A DNA stretch of 54,156 nucleotides from Flavobacteriales bacterium (GCA_947500875.1 CANMUN010000014.1:1-54156); one strand, 5' to 3'; numbered from the stretch's first letter, positions 15,356 to 24,642 are shown. Translations and numbers: made by a program. Notes: a model not told the origin generated them from the sequence alone.

Positions 15356-18103
15356 ATGAACAAAGGTATTCTTTTTAGTGTTTGCCTGCTGATATTTTTA
15401 ACGGCGTGTCGCCTAAGTAAAAATGTTCCAAAGAACCAGTATTTACTCAAGAAAGTTGAGGTAAATTTAACCCAGCAGGGTTCAATACTGAGTGCTTCAG
15501 ACCTGTATTTCCTTCTTCGCCAACAACCGAATCAAAAAGTCATGGGAATCCCGATTCGATTGATCATGTACAATGCAGTGGATTCCGCCAAAGTTGCCAA
15601 GAAGCGGGGGTATAAAAACGATAAATTAACAAAAACCAATGCCAAGCGAATCCAAAAGATGGATCATATTAATACCCGGAGAATCGCTCAAGCTCGTGCT
15701 AAAGGGCAAGATTTTTACAGCCAGAAAATCATTCCCTTGAAAGATACCCTAAATCCTACAAGGTTTTTTCGCGAATGGTTAAAGTACAAATACGGAGAGC
15801 GCCCTGTTATTTATGATTCCACCTTGTACGGGATTTCTCAATCGCAATTGCAAATTTTTTTAAGAAAAAAAGGATTCTATGAATCTCAAATTAGCCCTCA
15901 AATCTTGAATAATCCCGAAAAACGAACAGTTACCCTTCGTTTTGATGTTTCAGCGGGTTTACCCTACAGAATTGATTCTGTTTCCACGAAAGGGCCAAGT
16001 TCACTGACCAATTTTTACAAAGCCTTCTTAGAAGATGAACAGAAAAAGAACAGCGAACATCCGCTCATTGGTAAACCCTTGGATGAGGATATGTTAGCCA
16101 CGCAAGCGGAGGAAGTCGCCCGGTACTTTAGGAATTTTGGTTTGTACGGATTTACAGGAGACAATGTAAGGTACGAGGTTGATACCAACGCGCGCTCAAA
16201 ACGGGCAAAAGTATTGGTTCAATTCTTACCAAGAAAAGTCATTCACCCCGAGATTAAGGATAGCTTAGTGGTTGTTCCCTTTGAAAGGTATTTAGTAAAT
16301 CGGGTTTTTTTCCACCTGAGCGATTCCAACAATGTAACAGGTTCTTTCGATCAATATAAGTCCATGAAACGTTCTTCGAATGAGGGAGGGCTTGGGGAAC
16401 GCGGATTTTTGGAAACCTATGAGTCGTTGACCTACGCCGAACTTAAATGCGATAAAAAAGCAGCCAAGCGTTTTAAATTAACCAAATCGGACATCAATCC
16501 CTACCGAGTCGTTGAGGTATACTTCAACGGAGAAAAACCCGGAGTGAGACCTCATCTCTTGGAACTTCAAAATTATTTGGAACCTACCAATATTTATAAG
16601 GATAAGTACGTTGAAAGAAGCTATCAATTTTTGAATCAGTTGGACCTGTTTACCGCTATTAAGCCGGTGTTGAAAGAGAATGTTGGTAAGAAAAGCGTGG
16701 ACGTACACTATTACTTGACCCAATCCAAAATTCAGTCTTTTGCTTTCGAACCTCGATTTACCTCGTCTTTTGGTTTGTTAGGGGTGAATGCCTCCTTGAA
16801 TTATCAAAATAAAAATGTTTTCCGAGGAGGGGAGCGCCTAAGCATTTCGCTCGGCGGGGGATTTGACTCTCAACCCGTGGTTTTTGCCGATGGTATCACC
16901 GAAGGAAGGACCTTTAATACGTTTGAATTTGGTCCCAATATTAAGCTGGAAATCCCCGGTTTGTTTCCCGTTCCCGTTTGGATTATTTCTAAGCGGCAAA
17001 AACCTTCCACGGTTTTCAATGCAGCAGCTAACGTGGAGCACCGCGATATTTTTGACCGTTCGGTCCTTCAATTCAGCTACACGTGGAAATGGTTAGTGGG
17101 GAAAACCCAAGTCTTCACGGTTGGCTTACCCGGCATGTCCACCGTAAAATTTGTTCAATTTAAAAAAGATAATTTTTTTGAAGCTCAAATCAATGCCTTA
17201 AACGATTTGTTCTTGCGAAATTCCTACAGCAACCAACTTATTTGGGAGGATTTTAAATTCCAATTCGATTGGTCCAATGTAAAAAAGGATTTTCGCGCCG
17301 ATGAAGGGCATTCGGCTCGGAAAATACTGGCTGATTTACGCTATTTTAACTCGACTTCATTGGCCGGAAATACCTTGCGTCGCTTTAGCAACCATCAAGA
17401 CACTCTTGCAGGAGGTATTCAAACCGTTTTTGGGAATGCCTTCGCACAGTTTTTTCGAACCGATCATCAGTTTACCTTAATTCGTCGATTTAAATCCAAC
17501 TTGCAATTTGCTGGGAAAATGAGCGCTGGGGTTGGGGTTCCTTATGGAAATTCCACCACTTCTATGCCTTACGATTACAGTTTTTTTGGGGGAGGACCTA
17601 ACGATAATCGCGGGTGGAAAGCAAGATCGTTAGGCCCGGGTGCTTATCGAGGATATCGGGATTCAACCGGCACGGTAACGCAATTGGGGGACATTCGCTT
17701 GTTTGGTTCCTTGGAATTTCGCTTTCCTTTGGGCGGAATGCTCTCCTCATGCGTCTTCTCGGATTTTGGGAACATTTGGACCTACCGTAAAGACGATAAC
17801 CGCGAAGGTGCAGAATTTACTAAGGACTTCTATAAACAATTGGCCTTTACGCTGGGTACAGGTCTGAGAATTGATTTAAGTATTTTGATTGTACGCGTTG
17901 ATATTGGCTTTCCCATTTTCAACCCAGCGCTACCCGGCCAATCGAAATGGATTTTTAAGCCGAGAGACGCCTATTATTTGGATGGAGCGCAATATTATGG
18001 TTACACCACTGGAACATCTCAAGAGCAAATGCAAAAAGCAAAAGAACGGCTTCCACGTCCTTTTATTCCATCCTTAAATTTCGGTATCGGATTACCCTTT
18101 TAA
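15356..18103 (+). CDS. tamL: BamA/TamA-family outer-membrane lipoprotein, TamL-like
   Basis: A 915-residue Omp85-superfamily protein. The ATG at 15356 gives a lipoprotein signal with the lipobox LTAC, about residue 18; the longer frame from 15323 overlaps the divergent gene and lacks a proper signal. The N-terminal half contains POTRA-like repeats. The C-terminal 400 residues are a 16-strand-type barrel with the lid-loop signature GGGPNDNRGW (near 755) and a final amphipathic strand ending in Phe. The lipid anchor on an Omp85 protein is the hallmark of TamL, the Bacteroidota TamA homologue acting in outer-membrane biogenesis with TamB. The partner tamB is not within the window. A plain BamA-like role is the alternative. 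Confidence 0.85.
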   Translation: MNKGILFSVCLLIFLTACRLSKNVPKNQYLLKKVEVNLTQQGSILSASDLYFLLRQQPNQKVMGIPIRLIMYNAVDSAKVAKKRGYKNDKLTKTNAKRIQKMDHINTRRIAQARAKGQDFYSQKIIPLKDTLNPTRFFREWLKYKYGERPVIYDSTLYGISQSQLQIFLRKKGFYESQISPQILNNPEKRTVTLRFDVSAGLPYRIDSVSTKGPSSLTNFYKAFLEDEQKKNSEHPLIGKPLDEDMLATQAEEVARYFRNFGLYGFTGDNVRYEVDTNARSKRAKVLVQFLPRKVIHPEIKDSLVVVPFERYLVNRVFFHLSDSNNVTGSFDQYKSMKRSSNEGGLGERGFLETYESLTYAELKCDKKAAKRFKLTKSDINPYRVVEVYFNGEKPGVRPHLLELQNYLEPTNIYKDKYVERSYQFLNQLDLFTAIKPVLKENVGKKSVDVHYYLTQSKIQSFAFEPRFTSSFGLLGVNASLNYQNKNVFRGGERLSISLGGGFDSQPVVFADGITEGRTFNTFEFGPNIKLEIPGLFPVPVWIISKRQKPSTVFNAAANVEHRDIFDRSVLQFSYTWKWLVGKTQVFTVGLPGMSTVKFVQFKKDNFFEAQINALNDLFLRNSYSNQLIWEDFKFQFDWSNVKKDFRADEGHSARKILADLRYFNSTSLAGNTLRRFSNHQDTLAGGIQTVFGNAFAQFFRTDHQFTLIRRFKSNLQFAGKMSAGVGVPYGNSTTSMPYDYSFFGGGPNDNRGWKARSLGPGAYRGYRDSTGTVTQLGDIRLFGSLEFRFPLGGMLSSCVFSDFGNIWTYRKDDNREGAEFTKDFYKQLAFTLGTGLRIDLSILIVRVDIGFPIFNPALPGQSKWIFKPRDAYYLDGAQYYGYTTGTSQEQMQKAKERLPRPFIPSLNFGIGLPF

Positions 18104-18107
18104 CCCT

Positions 18108-19712
18108 ATGAAACTTTTGTATGTTGTAATTTTCATGGCTGTATTTTCCAGTTGCATGAAACGTAAGTATGCCGATTTGGTGATCCACAACGCGGTCATT
18201 CATGTGCTGGATGAAAACAATTCAACAGGTGAGGCGATGGCGGTGCGCGATGGTAAGGTGTTGGAAGTGGGGCCTGAACGTCAGATTCTCAACAAGTACC
18301 GATGGGGAAAAAGCATTGATGCCCAAAAAAAACACATTTATCCGGGATTTACCGACGCACATACGCACCTGTTTTCTTTAGCCAAACAAAACTTAGGGGT
18401 TGATTTAACCCAATGCCGTTCCATTGAGGACATGTTTGATAGCATTTCAAATTATGAAAATATAAAGAAGAGGCATTTTATCATCGGTCGTGGCTGGAAT
18501 CAAACAACATGGCCCCGTGATGCGATGCCAACCAATGATCGATTGTCGGAATTGTTTCCTGATATTCCTGTGGCGCTTTACCGAATCGATGGTCATGCCT
18601 TGCTTGTTAACGATGCTTTACTGGAGCAAATTAAAGACCGTAGTCCGATCATGCGCGCCTCGTTTGATACCGGTCTTTTCATCGATGATGCCATGGCGAT
18701 TCCTGAGGCGGTTATGAGGGATTACGACGGTGCAGAATATCGAGCGCAGTTGTTGGAAATTCAGCAGCAATTGTTGCATTTTGGAATCACGAGCGTGCAT
18801 GAGGCGGGCATTAACGCACAACAATTTAACATGCTCAAGGCGTTAGACCATTCCAAGAGATTACAGGTTGATATTTATGCCATGTTGATGGCCAATGAGG
18901 AGAATTTTGCCCTTGCATCACGGATGAAACATTATTCATCGGACCATCTTTCGGTTCGAAGTTTTAAATTGCTTCTGGATGGGGCATTGGGCTCCAGAGG
19001 TGCTTTATTGAAGCAACCGTATTTGGATGAACCGCAACATCGTGGACTTCTTTTAGCCTCTCCGCAAGAATTGACAAAATGGGTGGAAAGGAGTTTATAC
19101 CTGGATTATCAATTGAATGTTCACGCAATTGGGGATTCCGCCAATAAATACGCTCTACTGGCATTCAAGAAAGCATTTATAACGAAACCCGATCATCGTT
19201 GGAGAATTGAACATGCTCAAACCGTAGACCCCCAAGATTTACATTGGTTTAAGGATTATGCAGTCTTTCCCTCGGTGCAGCCCACCCACGCCACGAGCGA
19301 CTATGCTTGGGCATTGAACCGATTGGGAAGCAAGCGGCTGTTGACCGCTTACACGTATCAGAGTTTATTGGAGCAATTTGGTATGATAGCTTTCGGCACG
19401 GATTTTCCTGTGGAATCCATGAACCCGTTTTTGACCTTGCGTTCCGCTGTACTTCGGGTAACTCCGAAAGGCATGCCTCAAGGGGGCTTTCAACGTTCAG
19501 AATCCGTGAACTTGGATAATGCTCTCAAGGCAATGACGGTATGGCCGCAGTTTGCATCTTTTTCCGAAAGTAAAAAAGGTTCCTTAACGGAAGGCATGGA
19601 GGCTACCTTTTTTATCGCAGAAAAAGCGTTTAACGAAGCCAACATTCCCGAGGATAATTGGTCGCGAATGACCTTTATTCGTGGAAGAAAAGTTTACGAC
19701 TCCGAGGAGTAA
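18108..19712 (+). CDS. Amidohydrolase family 3 lipoprotein (YtcJ-like)
   Basis: A 534-residue metal-dependent hydrolase of the amidohydrolase superfamily, YtcJ/ExeF type. A short lipoprotein signal ends at the lipobox SSC (about residue 16). The N-terminal beta-sandwich is followed by YPGFTDAHTHLF near 82, where the HxH pair binds metal, then HAIGDSANKYAL near 344 and RWRIEHAQ near 364 with further ligands, and FGTDFPVE near 428 with the catalytic Asp. The HxH and Asp residues are present, so it should be active; typical substrates are N-acyl or formamide compounds, not predictable here. It follows tamL by four bases, so it is co-transcribed, and its end is one base from the convergent PorP gene. 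Confidence 0.88.
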   Translation: MKLLYVVIFMAVFSSCMKRKYADLVIHNAVIHVLDENNSTGEAMAVRDGKVLEVGPERQILNKYRWGKSIDAQKKHIYPGFTDAHTHLFSLAKQNLGVDLTQCRSIEDMFDSISNYENIKKRHFIIGRGWNQTTWPRDAMPTNDRLSELFPDIPVALYRIDGHALLVNDALLEQIKDRSPIMRASFDTGLFIDDAMAIPEAVMRDYDGAEYRAQLLEIQQQLLHFGITSVHEAGINAQQFNMLKALDHSKRLQVDIYAMLMANEENFALASRMKHYSSDHLSVRSFKLLLDGALGSRGALLKQPYLDEPQHRGLLLASPQELTKWVERSLYLDYQLNVHAIGDSANKYALLAFKKAFITKPDHRWRIEHAQTVDPQDLHWFKDYAVFPSVQPTHATSDYAWALNRLGSKRLLTAYTYQSLLEQFGMIAFGTDFPVESMNPFLTLRSAVLRVTPKGMPQGGFQRSESVNLDNALKAMTVWPQFASFSESKKGSLTEGMEATFFIAEKAFNEANIPEDNWSRMTFIRGRKVYDSEE

Positions 19713-19713
19713 T

Positions 19714-20679
19714 TTAGAAGGAAGGGCAAGAAATTTTGCGGAAGTTTTTCGCTTTTTTCTTACAGGCTAAGTTAAAGCCAAGAGAAACTTCGTGAGATCC
19801 ACCGGAAACACCGTTGCCTAATTTAGAAACCGTGATATCGTAAGAGTATCCAATTTTGAATTTGGGAGTTTGGATGCCAAGGCACAAAATGAACGCATCG
19901 CGGTTCCTGTACCAGGCTCCTGCGGTAAAGTTCTCATAACGAATGTAAGTTCCAATACTTAACTCTTGAAAACCATTTTGATATTGGTAAATTACGTTAG
20001 GGCTGATGGAGGTAGAATTTGAAAATTTATTCCGGCTTAACTTAATATTTGCCCCGGCATGCCCTGTAAACCTCATGGGTAATTTGCTTGTACCCAAAAT
20101 CATCGACTCATCCGGACGGTTCAAGTGATGCGCTGCAACCCCGAAATAAAAGATATCGGTGTAACCAACCAATCCCGCGGAGGCATCAAAAAAACCTCGA
20201 CGACCGTTTCCTCGTGGAACATCACCGGTTTGGTAGATGAACCCACGGCGCGGGTCGATCATGTCTCCAAACGTAAGTTTACTCCAATCGAGGTATTTTT
20301 GAAAATAGGCGGCTCGTACCCCTGCCATCATCGAAAACTTTCGAGTTATTTTTAAATTGTAACTGTAAATTGCCCCAACCATGGTAGTAGATATGGTACC
20401 TCTTCCTTGTTGGTCGTGCAGGGCAATAAACCCTAGACCGCCTGAAATGTTCTTAACATAACTATCGTACGAAAGGCTGTATGTTACGTAGTTTCCTGTC
20501 AATTGTGGCCATTCATTCCGATAATTCATTCCGATTCGCGGACAGCCTGTTGAACCGGCTAGCGCAGGATTCAAATAAACGGGGTTTGCATAGAATTGGG
20601 TAAACGTAGGATCCTGAGCTAGAGCGGTTGCAGCAATGGCTAGGGAGGCGATGAAAAAACTGAACTTTTTTATTTTCAT
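19714..20679 (-). CDS. PorP/SprF family T9SS outer-membrane protein
   Basis: A 321-residue PorP/SprF protein. A signal peptide (1-21, ending ALA-Q) is followed by the family hallmark DPTFTQFYANPVYLNPALAG, then repeated amphipathic beta strands of an outer-membrane barrel. Family members work with the T9SS, often as an anchor for one type B cargo encoded next door (SprF for SprB). Here no type B cargo is adjacent; instead the gene lies 2 bp downstream of an anti-sigma/barrel fusion and its ECF sigma factor. This suggests that it belongs to the envelope-sensing regulon. The C-terminus has a basic Lys-rich tail after the last barrel strand. Confidence 0.88.
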   Translation of the reverse strand: MKIKKFSFFIASLAIAATALAQDPTFTQFYANPVYLNPALAGSTGCPRIGMNYRNEWPQLTGNYVTYSLSYDSYVKNISGGLGFIALHDQQGRGTISTTMVGAIYSYNLKITRKFSMMAGVRAAYFQKYLDWSKLTFGDMIDPRRGFIYQTGDVPRGNGRRGFFDASAGLVGYTDIFYFGVAAHHLNRPDESMILGTSKLPMRFTGHAGANIKLSRNKFSNSTSISPNVIYQYQNGFQELSIGTYIRYENFTAGAWYRNRDAFILCLGIQTPKFKIGYSYDITVSKLGNGVSGGSHEVSLGFNLACKKKAKNFRKISCPSF

Positions 20680-20681
20680 GA

Positions 20682-22316
20682 TTACAAAGATATATAACGT
20701 CTTGATTTACGGCTAACTTTTGAACTAATTCTTAAGGTTACTTGATGCAAGTAATAATTTTGCTGAGTTGCTAGATTGTTGCTTTTCGTTGCCTGATATA
20801 GGATAGAGGCTTTTTCGCCATGGAATCCGAACAAGGCTGTAATCGATTTGTCTAACCCGTAATTTCCACCAACCACCAAGTTTTTGAACTGGAAACTACC
20901 CCCCATTTGAGTTCTTTTGTATTCCGTGCTGAATTCGTGAAGAACTTGGGGTGAAAAACGTATTTGTCCTTTGTGGGCGGAGAAATCGGTGCCTGCAACG
21001 AGGATGGTGTGATGTTTGGACCTTCCAATTTCGCTAAAATCGTTGGTGTGTATGTTGTCTTGATGTAAGAAGAGGTTTTGCATTTGTGCCCCAAGGTAAA
21101 TGGGACCCAGGTTGAGCATTACTCCGGCATTCAAATCCCGGTAATACAAGCTTTTACCTACTGGTAGGTTTTCGTTGTAGTTGAATTGTTGCAACAATAA
21201 GCTGTTGTAGGTAAACGCACTTTGGGCCATTGCTTTTTCGGCGTTTAAACGTTTTTGTCCGAAATGGAACGAGACGGAGGGTTCAAGGGTGATGTAGCGC
21301 GAAAGGGCAATTTTAGGTGAGTAAACCATGCGAACGTTCCATTCTTGAATGGTGCTTTGGTTAAAATTGCTGTAGTTTGCTACGAGTCCAAAACCGCTTT
21401 TGATATTGCGATTATAGCCGTCGATGCTGATTTGTTGGCTGATTTTGGATTGAGGCGACATCATGCCACGGATAAAGGTGGTGGTTTGTACCTTGGTTTG
21501 CGAAGAATTTCCGGTAAATCCTTCATTGATGTCCAAATGAGCAAGCTCTTGGGCAACGTATACGCGGTCTTTTTGGGTTGCAGCTACTTGGTCTTTCTTG
21601 AGGAATTTACTCACGGCGTTCGATGGATGGAAGGTCCAATCCCACGTGTTTTTTGAACGTTCTTTTTTCAGTTTATCGCTGACCGAAGGTTCGATTTTTT
21701 CCGATAGTTGGAGCTCGGAAATGGAGGGTTCAAAGGTTAACTCGGGCAATGGAACGTGAATTTTGAGTGTGTCCAGAATTTCTTCGTTTTGATTGCATGT
21801 ACTGATTTCTTGCACTAAAGGTTTCGATAACGAAGCGATCTTCGATTCATTTTCGGTGTTAATAACTTTTAGTCCACTTTCGTTGGCTTCCAACGCTGTT
21901 TCATTCAAGGAAACATGGTTAAAAGGTCTAATGGCCAAGCTTTTTGGATGCGAATTTGCCTTTGCGGTAGGCTGCATTTCAGTAGGCAGCACCTCATACT
22001 GCTTGGTGTAAGGCCTAAAAGGTATCCAAAAAAGAAAGATCATCGAGGGGATGGCTATTTTTCCAAACCACCACAACAGGTGATTTTTTTGAACCTTGTT
22101 GGTTTCTTGCGTGCGTGAAATAGCGGCCAAGCTCTCCTGCAATTCTTCGGTTACTGGGAAATTGATTTTCGAGGCTTTCCAAGCTTCCGCATCCGCTTCA
22201 TACTCGGGGTTGAGCAACAAGAAAAGCTGCAGTTGCTCTTCTTGTTCAGGAGAAAGATTACCCTCAATCCAGTCGAAGAGCCAATAGTCTATGTTTTCGT
22301 GGTTAGGAGTTTTCAA
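20682..22316 (-). CDS. Anti-sigma-like protein spanning both membranes (N-terminal anti-sigma, TM, linker, PorP-like barrel)
   Basis: A 544-residue protein with four parts. Residues 1-75 are acidic and helical (DYWLFDWIEGNLSPEQEEQL) like Bacteroidota anti-sigma factors. Residues about 80-100 form one transmembrane helix. About 101-290 is a low-complexity, hydrophilic stretch. From about 300 to the end are beta strands and motifs such as LNAGVMLNLGPIYLGAQ that resemble PorP/SprF barrels. There is no signal peptide, as expected for a cytoplasmic N-terminus. It starts at a TTG overlapping the sigma-factor stop (TTGA), so the two are translationally coupled. The architecture matches dual-membrane-spanning anti-sigma (Dma) proteins reported in Bacteroides. 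Sigma binding and barrel insertion are inferred. Confidence 0.75.
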   Translation of the reverse strand: MKTPNHENIDYWLFDWIEGNLSPEQEEQLQLFLLLNPEYEADAEAWKASKINFPVTEELQESLAAISRTQETNKVQKNHLLWWFGKIAIPSMIFLFWIPFRPYTKQYEVLPTEMQPTAKANSHPKSLAIRPFNHVSLNETALEANESGLKVINTENESKIASLSKPLVQEISTCNQNEEILDTLKIHVPLPELTFEPSISELQLSEKIEPSVSDKLKKERSKNTWDWTFHPSNAVSKFLKKDQVAATQKDRVYVAQELAHLDINEGFTGNSSQTKVQTTTFIRGMMSPQSKISQQISIDGYNRNIKSGFGLVANYSNFNQSTIQEWNVRMVYSPKIALSRYITLEPSVSFHFGQKRLNAEKAMAQSAFTYNSLLLQQFNYNENLPVGKSLYYRDLNAGVMLNLGPIYLGAQMQNLFLHQDNIHTNDFSEIGRSKHHTILVAGTDFSAHKGQIRFSPQVLHEFSTEYKRTQMGGSFQFKNLVVGGNYGLDKSITALFGFHGEKASILYQATKSNNLATQQNYYLHQVTLRISSKVSRKSRRYISL

Positions 22317-22816
22317 GCGAAGTAATGAATCGTTTTTAATTGATTTTTCACCTTCAATCGCGCACGAAAGAGGTACACCTTCACTTGAGATGGATTGAGC
22401 TCCAACAGGGCGCCAATTTCCTCGTAGCTGTAGCCTTCGAGGTCTCTCAAGAGCAAGATGCTTTTTTGCAAGGGAGGGAGCATGCCAACCGTCTTTTCAA
22501 TGATTTCTTTGGACTCGAAATCAAAACGGTCTACACTGCTGCCAGCATCCAACTGAATCGATTGCACATAGGACAGGCGATTACGACGTTTGATGAAATT
22601 CAACATCGAGTTGTGGGCGCAAGTATACAACCAGCCCTTCACCTTATCTAACTCAACACGTTCAGCATGAATCCAAAGCTTTTCAAAAACGTCTTGCACA
22701 ACATCGCGGGCATCGTCTGCAGAGCCTAAGAAATTGAGGGCATACCTCAAAAGGCCTGTTTGATTTTCCCTTACGATATTCGTGTAAACGTTTTGCTCCA
22801 AAACTTGCAGTTTCAA
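22313..22816 (-). CDS. ECF (sigma-70 family) RNA polymerase sigma factor
   Basis: A 167-residue ECF sigma factor. Region 2 spans about 18-85 with DDARDVVQDVFEKLWIH, the core-binding helix, and the -10-recognising WLYTCAHNSMLNFIKRR. Region 4 spans about 108-160 with LPPLQKSILLLRDLEGYSYEEI and a helix-turn-helix ending in KVYLFRARLKVK. No ATG precedes region 2; the only usable start is the TTG at 22816, preceded by GGAG about 12 nt upstream and by an in-frame stop. TTG initiation may keep its level low. It overlaps the anti-sigma gene by four bases. With the barrel-bearing anti-sigma and PorP/SprF it should form a signalling operon that controls envelope or secretion genes. Confidence 0.92.
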   Translation of the reverse strand: MKLQVLEQNVYTNIVRENQTGLLRYALNFLGSADDARDVVQDVFEKLWIHAERVELDKVKGWLYTCAHNSMLNFIKRRNRLSYVQSIQLDAGSSVDRFDFESKEIIEKTVGMLPPLQKSILLLRDLEGYSYEEIGALLELNPSQVKVYLFRARLKVKNQLKTIHYFA

Positions 22817-22835
22817 TTAAAAACAATTCTCCAAG

Positions 22836-22860
22836 GGTGAAAGTTACATAAACCTTCACC
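22836..22860 (-). promoter_or_regulatory. Putative promoter/operator of the ECF sigma operon
   Basis: GGTGAA (22836-22841) and TTCACC (22855-22860) are perfect inverted arms separated by 13 bases. Between and across them, on the minus strand, lies TAACTTTC (22839-22846), one base from the -7 consensus, 22 nt before the TTG start. A dyad over the promoter fits control of the sigma operon by a dimeric regulator. The rest of 22861-22953 shows nothing recognisable. Confidence 0.35.
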
Positions 22861-22953
22861 GTAACACATAAAAATACAAATTAATTGAGTAAAGATGGGT
22901 TCCCAATGAATAAATGCCTTTTTTGAATGAGAATTTTAGCGCAAGGCACTGGG

Positions 22954-23703
22954 CTAAAATCCGAAATTATTGAAACCGGTTTGCATTAATTTTTGGTAGT
23001 TATTTTCATCGAACATGAAGAGTTGCGAGGGCTTGTGAGGTACGCCTAATTGCTTTTCTTCCAGCGATTTAACGAGGTTTAGTTTCTGGATTTTCCTTCG
23101 AAAATTTCGTTTATCCATGGGTTTATCCAGTATGGCTTCATACAGTTTGTGAAGTTGTCCAAGGGTGAATTTTTCCGGTAGCAAATTGAATCCGATCGGA
23201 CGAATATTGATCATTTGTTTTAATTGCCGCTTGGCTGCAGCTAATATCTCCATGTGGTCAAATGCCAATTCATGGATATTGTTCAAAGGAATCCAAGCCG
23301 CGGATTTAGCAAAAGAGGAGGCTTGGGGAACATAGTCCTCCATTTTAACAAGCGAAAAGTAGGCAACGGTTATTACCCGAGCCTCAGGTTGCGCTCTTAC
23401 TTTTTGCAGCCATGACTGATCCGAAGCCTTTGAAATACGGTTGGGGTCACCGAAGGCGCCAATTTGTTCAAGGTAAATGTTCTTAAGCCCGGTAAGCTCT
23501 TCCAAAACGCGAATCGCCGCTTGGTCTAAATGTTCGTTGTTGTAGATTAAATTGCCCGGTAAAGCACAGGGAACCGATGTTCCGTCCGCACGATCGATCA
23601 CCAATACGTTGAGTTTGTCGAAATCAAAGCCGAATATTACACAGTCAACTGAAACGTTAGGATTCAGTTCAAGTGGCGTATTTTTTTTGATTTCTTGTTT
23701 CAC
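22954..23703 (-). CDS. NrtR-like transcriptional regulator with degenerate NUDIX domain and winged-helix C-terminus
   Basis: About 249 residues from a GTG at 23703; longer starts up to 23751 would run through the likely operator. The N-terminal NUDIX fold (VSVDCVIFGFD) has a decayed Nudix box: the canonical RExxEExG reads RVLEELTG, so two catalytic glutamates are lost and hydrolase activity is unlikely. The C-terminal 80 residues (KFTLGQLHKLYEAILDKPMD, then KRNFRRKI) are the winged-helix domain of NrtR-type regulators. In Bacteroidota such proteins sense sugars and control sugar-use genes. It is divergent from a maltose/starch operon, with a dyad between them, so it is the probable local regulator. 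The effector could be a sugar or sugar phosphate. Confidence 0.82.
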   Translation of the reverse strand: MKQEIKKNTPLELNPNVSVDCVIFGFDFDKLNVLVIDRADGTSVPCALPGNLIYNNEHLDQAAIRVLEELTGLKNIYLEQIGAFGDPNRISKASDQSWLQKVRAQPEARVITVAYFSLVKMEDYVPQASSFAKSAAWIPLNNIHELAFDHMEILAAAKRQLKQMINIRPIGFNLLPEKFTLGQLHKLYEAILDKPMDKRNFRRKIQKLNLVKSLEEKQLGVPHKPSQLFMFDENNYQKLMQTGFNNFGF

Positions 23704-23718
23704 GTTTTGGGTATTTCG

Positions 23719-23744
23719 TATATTTGAAAGTGTTAATTTGACAC
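23719..23744 (+). promoter_or_regulatory. -7 box and dyad operator between regulator and maltose operon
   Basis: TATATTTG at 23719-23726 is a perfect -7 box facing the maltose operon (start codon 23773). Immediately after it, GTGTTAA-T-TTGACAC (23730-23744) is a 15-bp dyad with six of seven matching pairs, covering the expected start of transcription. A NrtR-type dimer bound here would block the promoter. Binding is inferred. Confidence 0.5.
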
Positions 23745-23772
23745 AAAGCACACGAATAAGTACCTTGAGTTT

Positions 23773-24642
23773 ATGATTTTTATAGTTGAAAGCGGTTCTA
23801 CCAAAAGCGATTGGGTTTTGTTAGATGGCAAAAATAACCAATCTTTTTATTCTACCATGGGCTTCAATCCTTATTTCCATTCGTCGGAATTGATTGAACA
23901 AGAGTTAAAGAAAAACTCCCCGATGATGCTGGTAGCTTTTGAAATTACCGAGGTTTTTTTTTACGGAGCTGGCTGTTCAAGCGATAAAATGAACGACATC
24001 GTCAAAAAGGGTTTATCCAAGGTTTTCCCCAATGCCCTTGTCCATGTGGATCATGACTTAGTGGCCTGTGCCTATTCGACTTATTTGGGGCGTCCGGGTA
24101 TTTCGTGCATCATCGGAACGGGTTCCAATTCCTGTTATTTCGACGGGAAGGATGTCACAGAGGTTGTTCCTGCTTTGGGATACATCTTAGGTGATGAGGG
24201 GAGTGGAAGTTATTTTGGTAAAAAATTGCTCGCTTCGTACCTCTATCATAAACTTCCCACGCATTTGGCAGCTGATTTTGAAGAAATGTACGGTTTGGAC
24301 AAGGAAGCGATAGTCGATAAAGTCTATCGTGAGCCGAATGCCAATGTTTTCATTGCTTCGTTTATGCCCTTCATCGCTAAACACAGCGATGAACCTTATT
24401 TTCAAACCATGATTGAAGCAGGTTTCAAGCACTTTATGGAAGTACACGTTTGTTGTTATTCCAATTTTAAATCGGTGGATATACACTTCGTTGGTAGCCT
24501 TGCCGGAATTTTTCGTGCCGCTCTCGATCGCGCTGCTGCTTCATTGGGCATTGCAGTGACAAGTGTAGTTCGTAAACCCGCAGAAGGATTGGTGAATTAT
24601 CATCTGAAGTACATTTTAAAAGACAAAATTACCCAAGGATAA
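23773..24642 (+). CDS. BadF/BadG/BcrA/BcrD-type ATPase, N-acetylglucosamine kinase-like sugar kinase
   Basis: A 289-residue ASKHA-fold kinase. The phosphate-1 loop appears as ESGSTKSDWVL (6-16), a second ATP loop as GTGSNSC near 116 and the conserved LGYILGDEGSGSYFG near 136. This family includes eukaryotic-type N-acetylglucosamine kinase and bacterial glucosamine or glucose kinases. As first gene of the maltose operon it may phosphorylate the glucose that GH65 phosphorolysis releases, replacing an absent glucokinase; this is inferred from context. It lies one base before the GH13 gene. The start ATG at 23773 is about 46 nt after the -7 box, giving room for the dyad operator. Confidence 0.85.
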   Translation: MIFIVESGSTKSDWVLLDGKNNQSFYSTMGFNPYFHSSELIEQELKKNSPMMLVAFEITEVFFYGAGCSSDKMNDIVKKGLSKVFPNALVHVDHDLVACAYSTYLGRPGISCIIGTGSNSCYFDGKDVTEVVPALGYILGDEGSGSYFGKKLLASYLYHKLPTHLAADFEEMYGLDKEAIVDKVYREPNANVFIASFMPFIAKHSDEPYFQTMIEAGFKHFMEVHVCCYSNFKSVDIHFVGSLAGIFRAALDRAAASLGIAVTSVVRKPAEGLVNYHLKYILKDKITQG

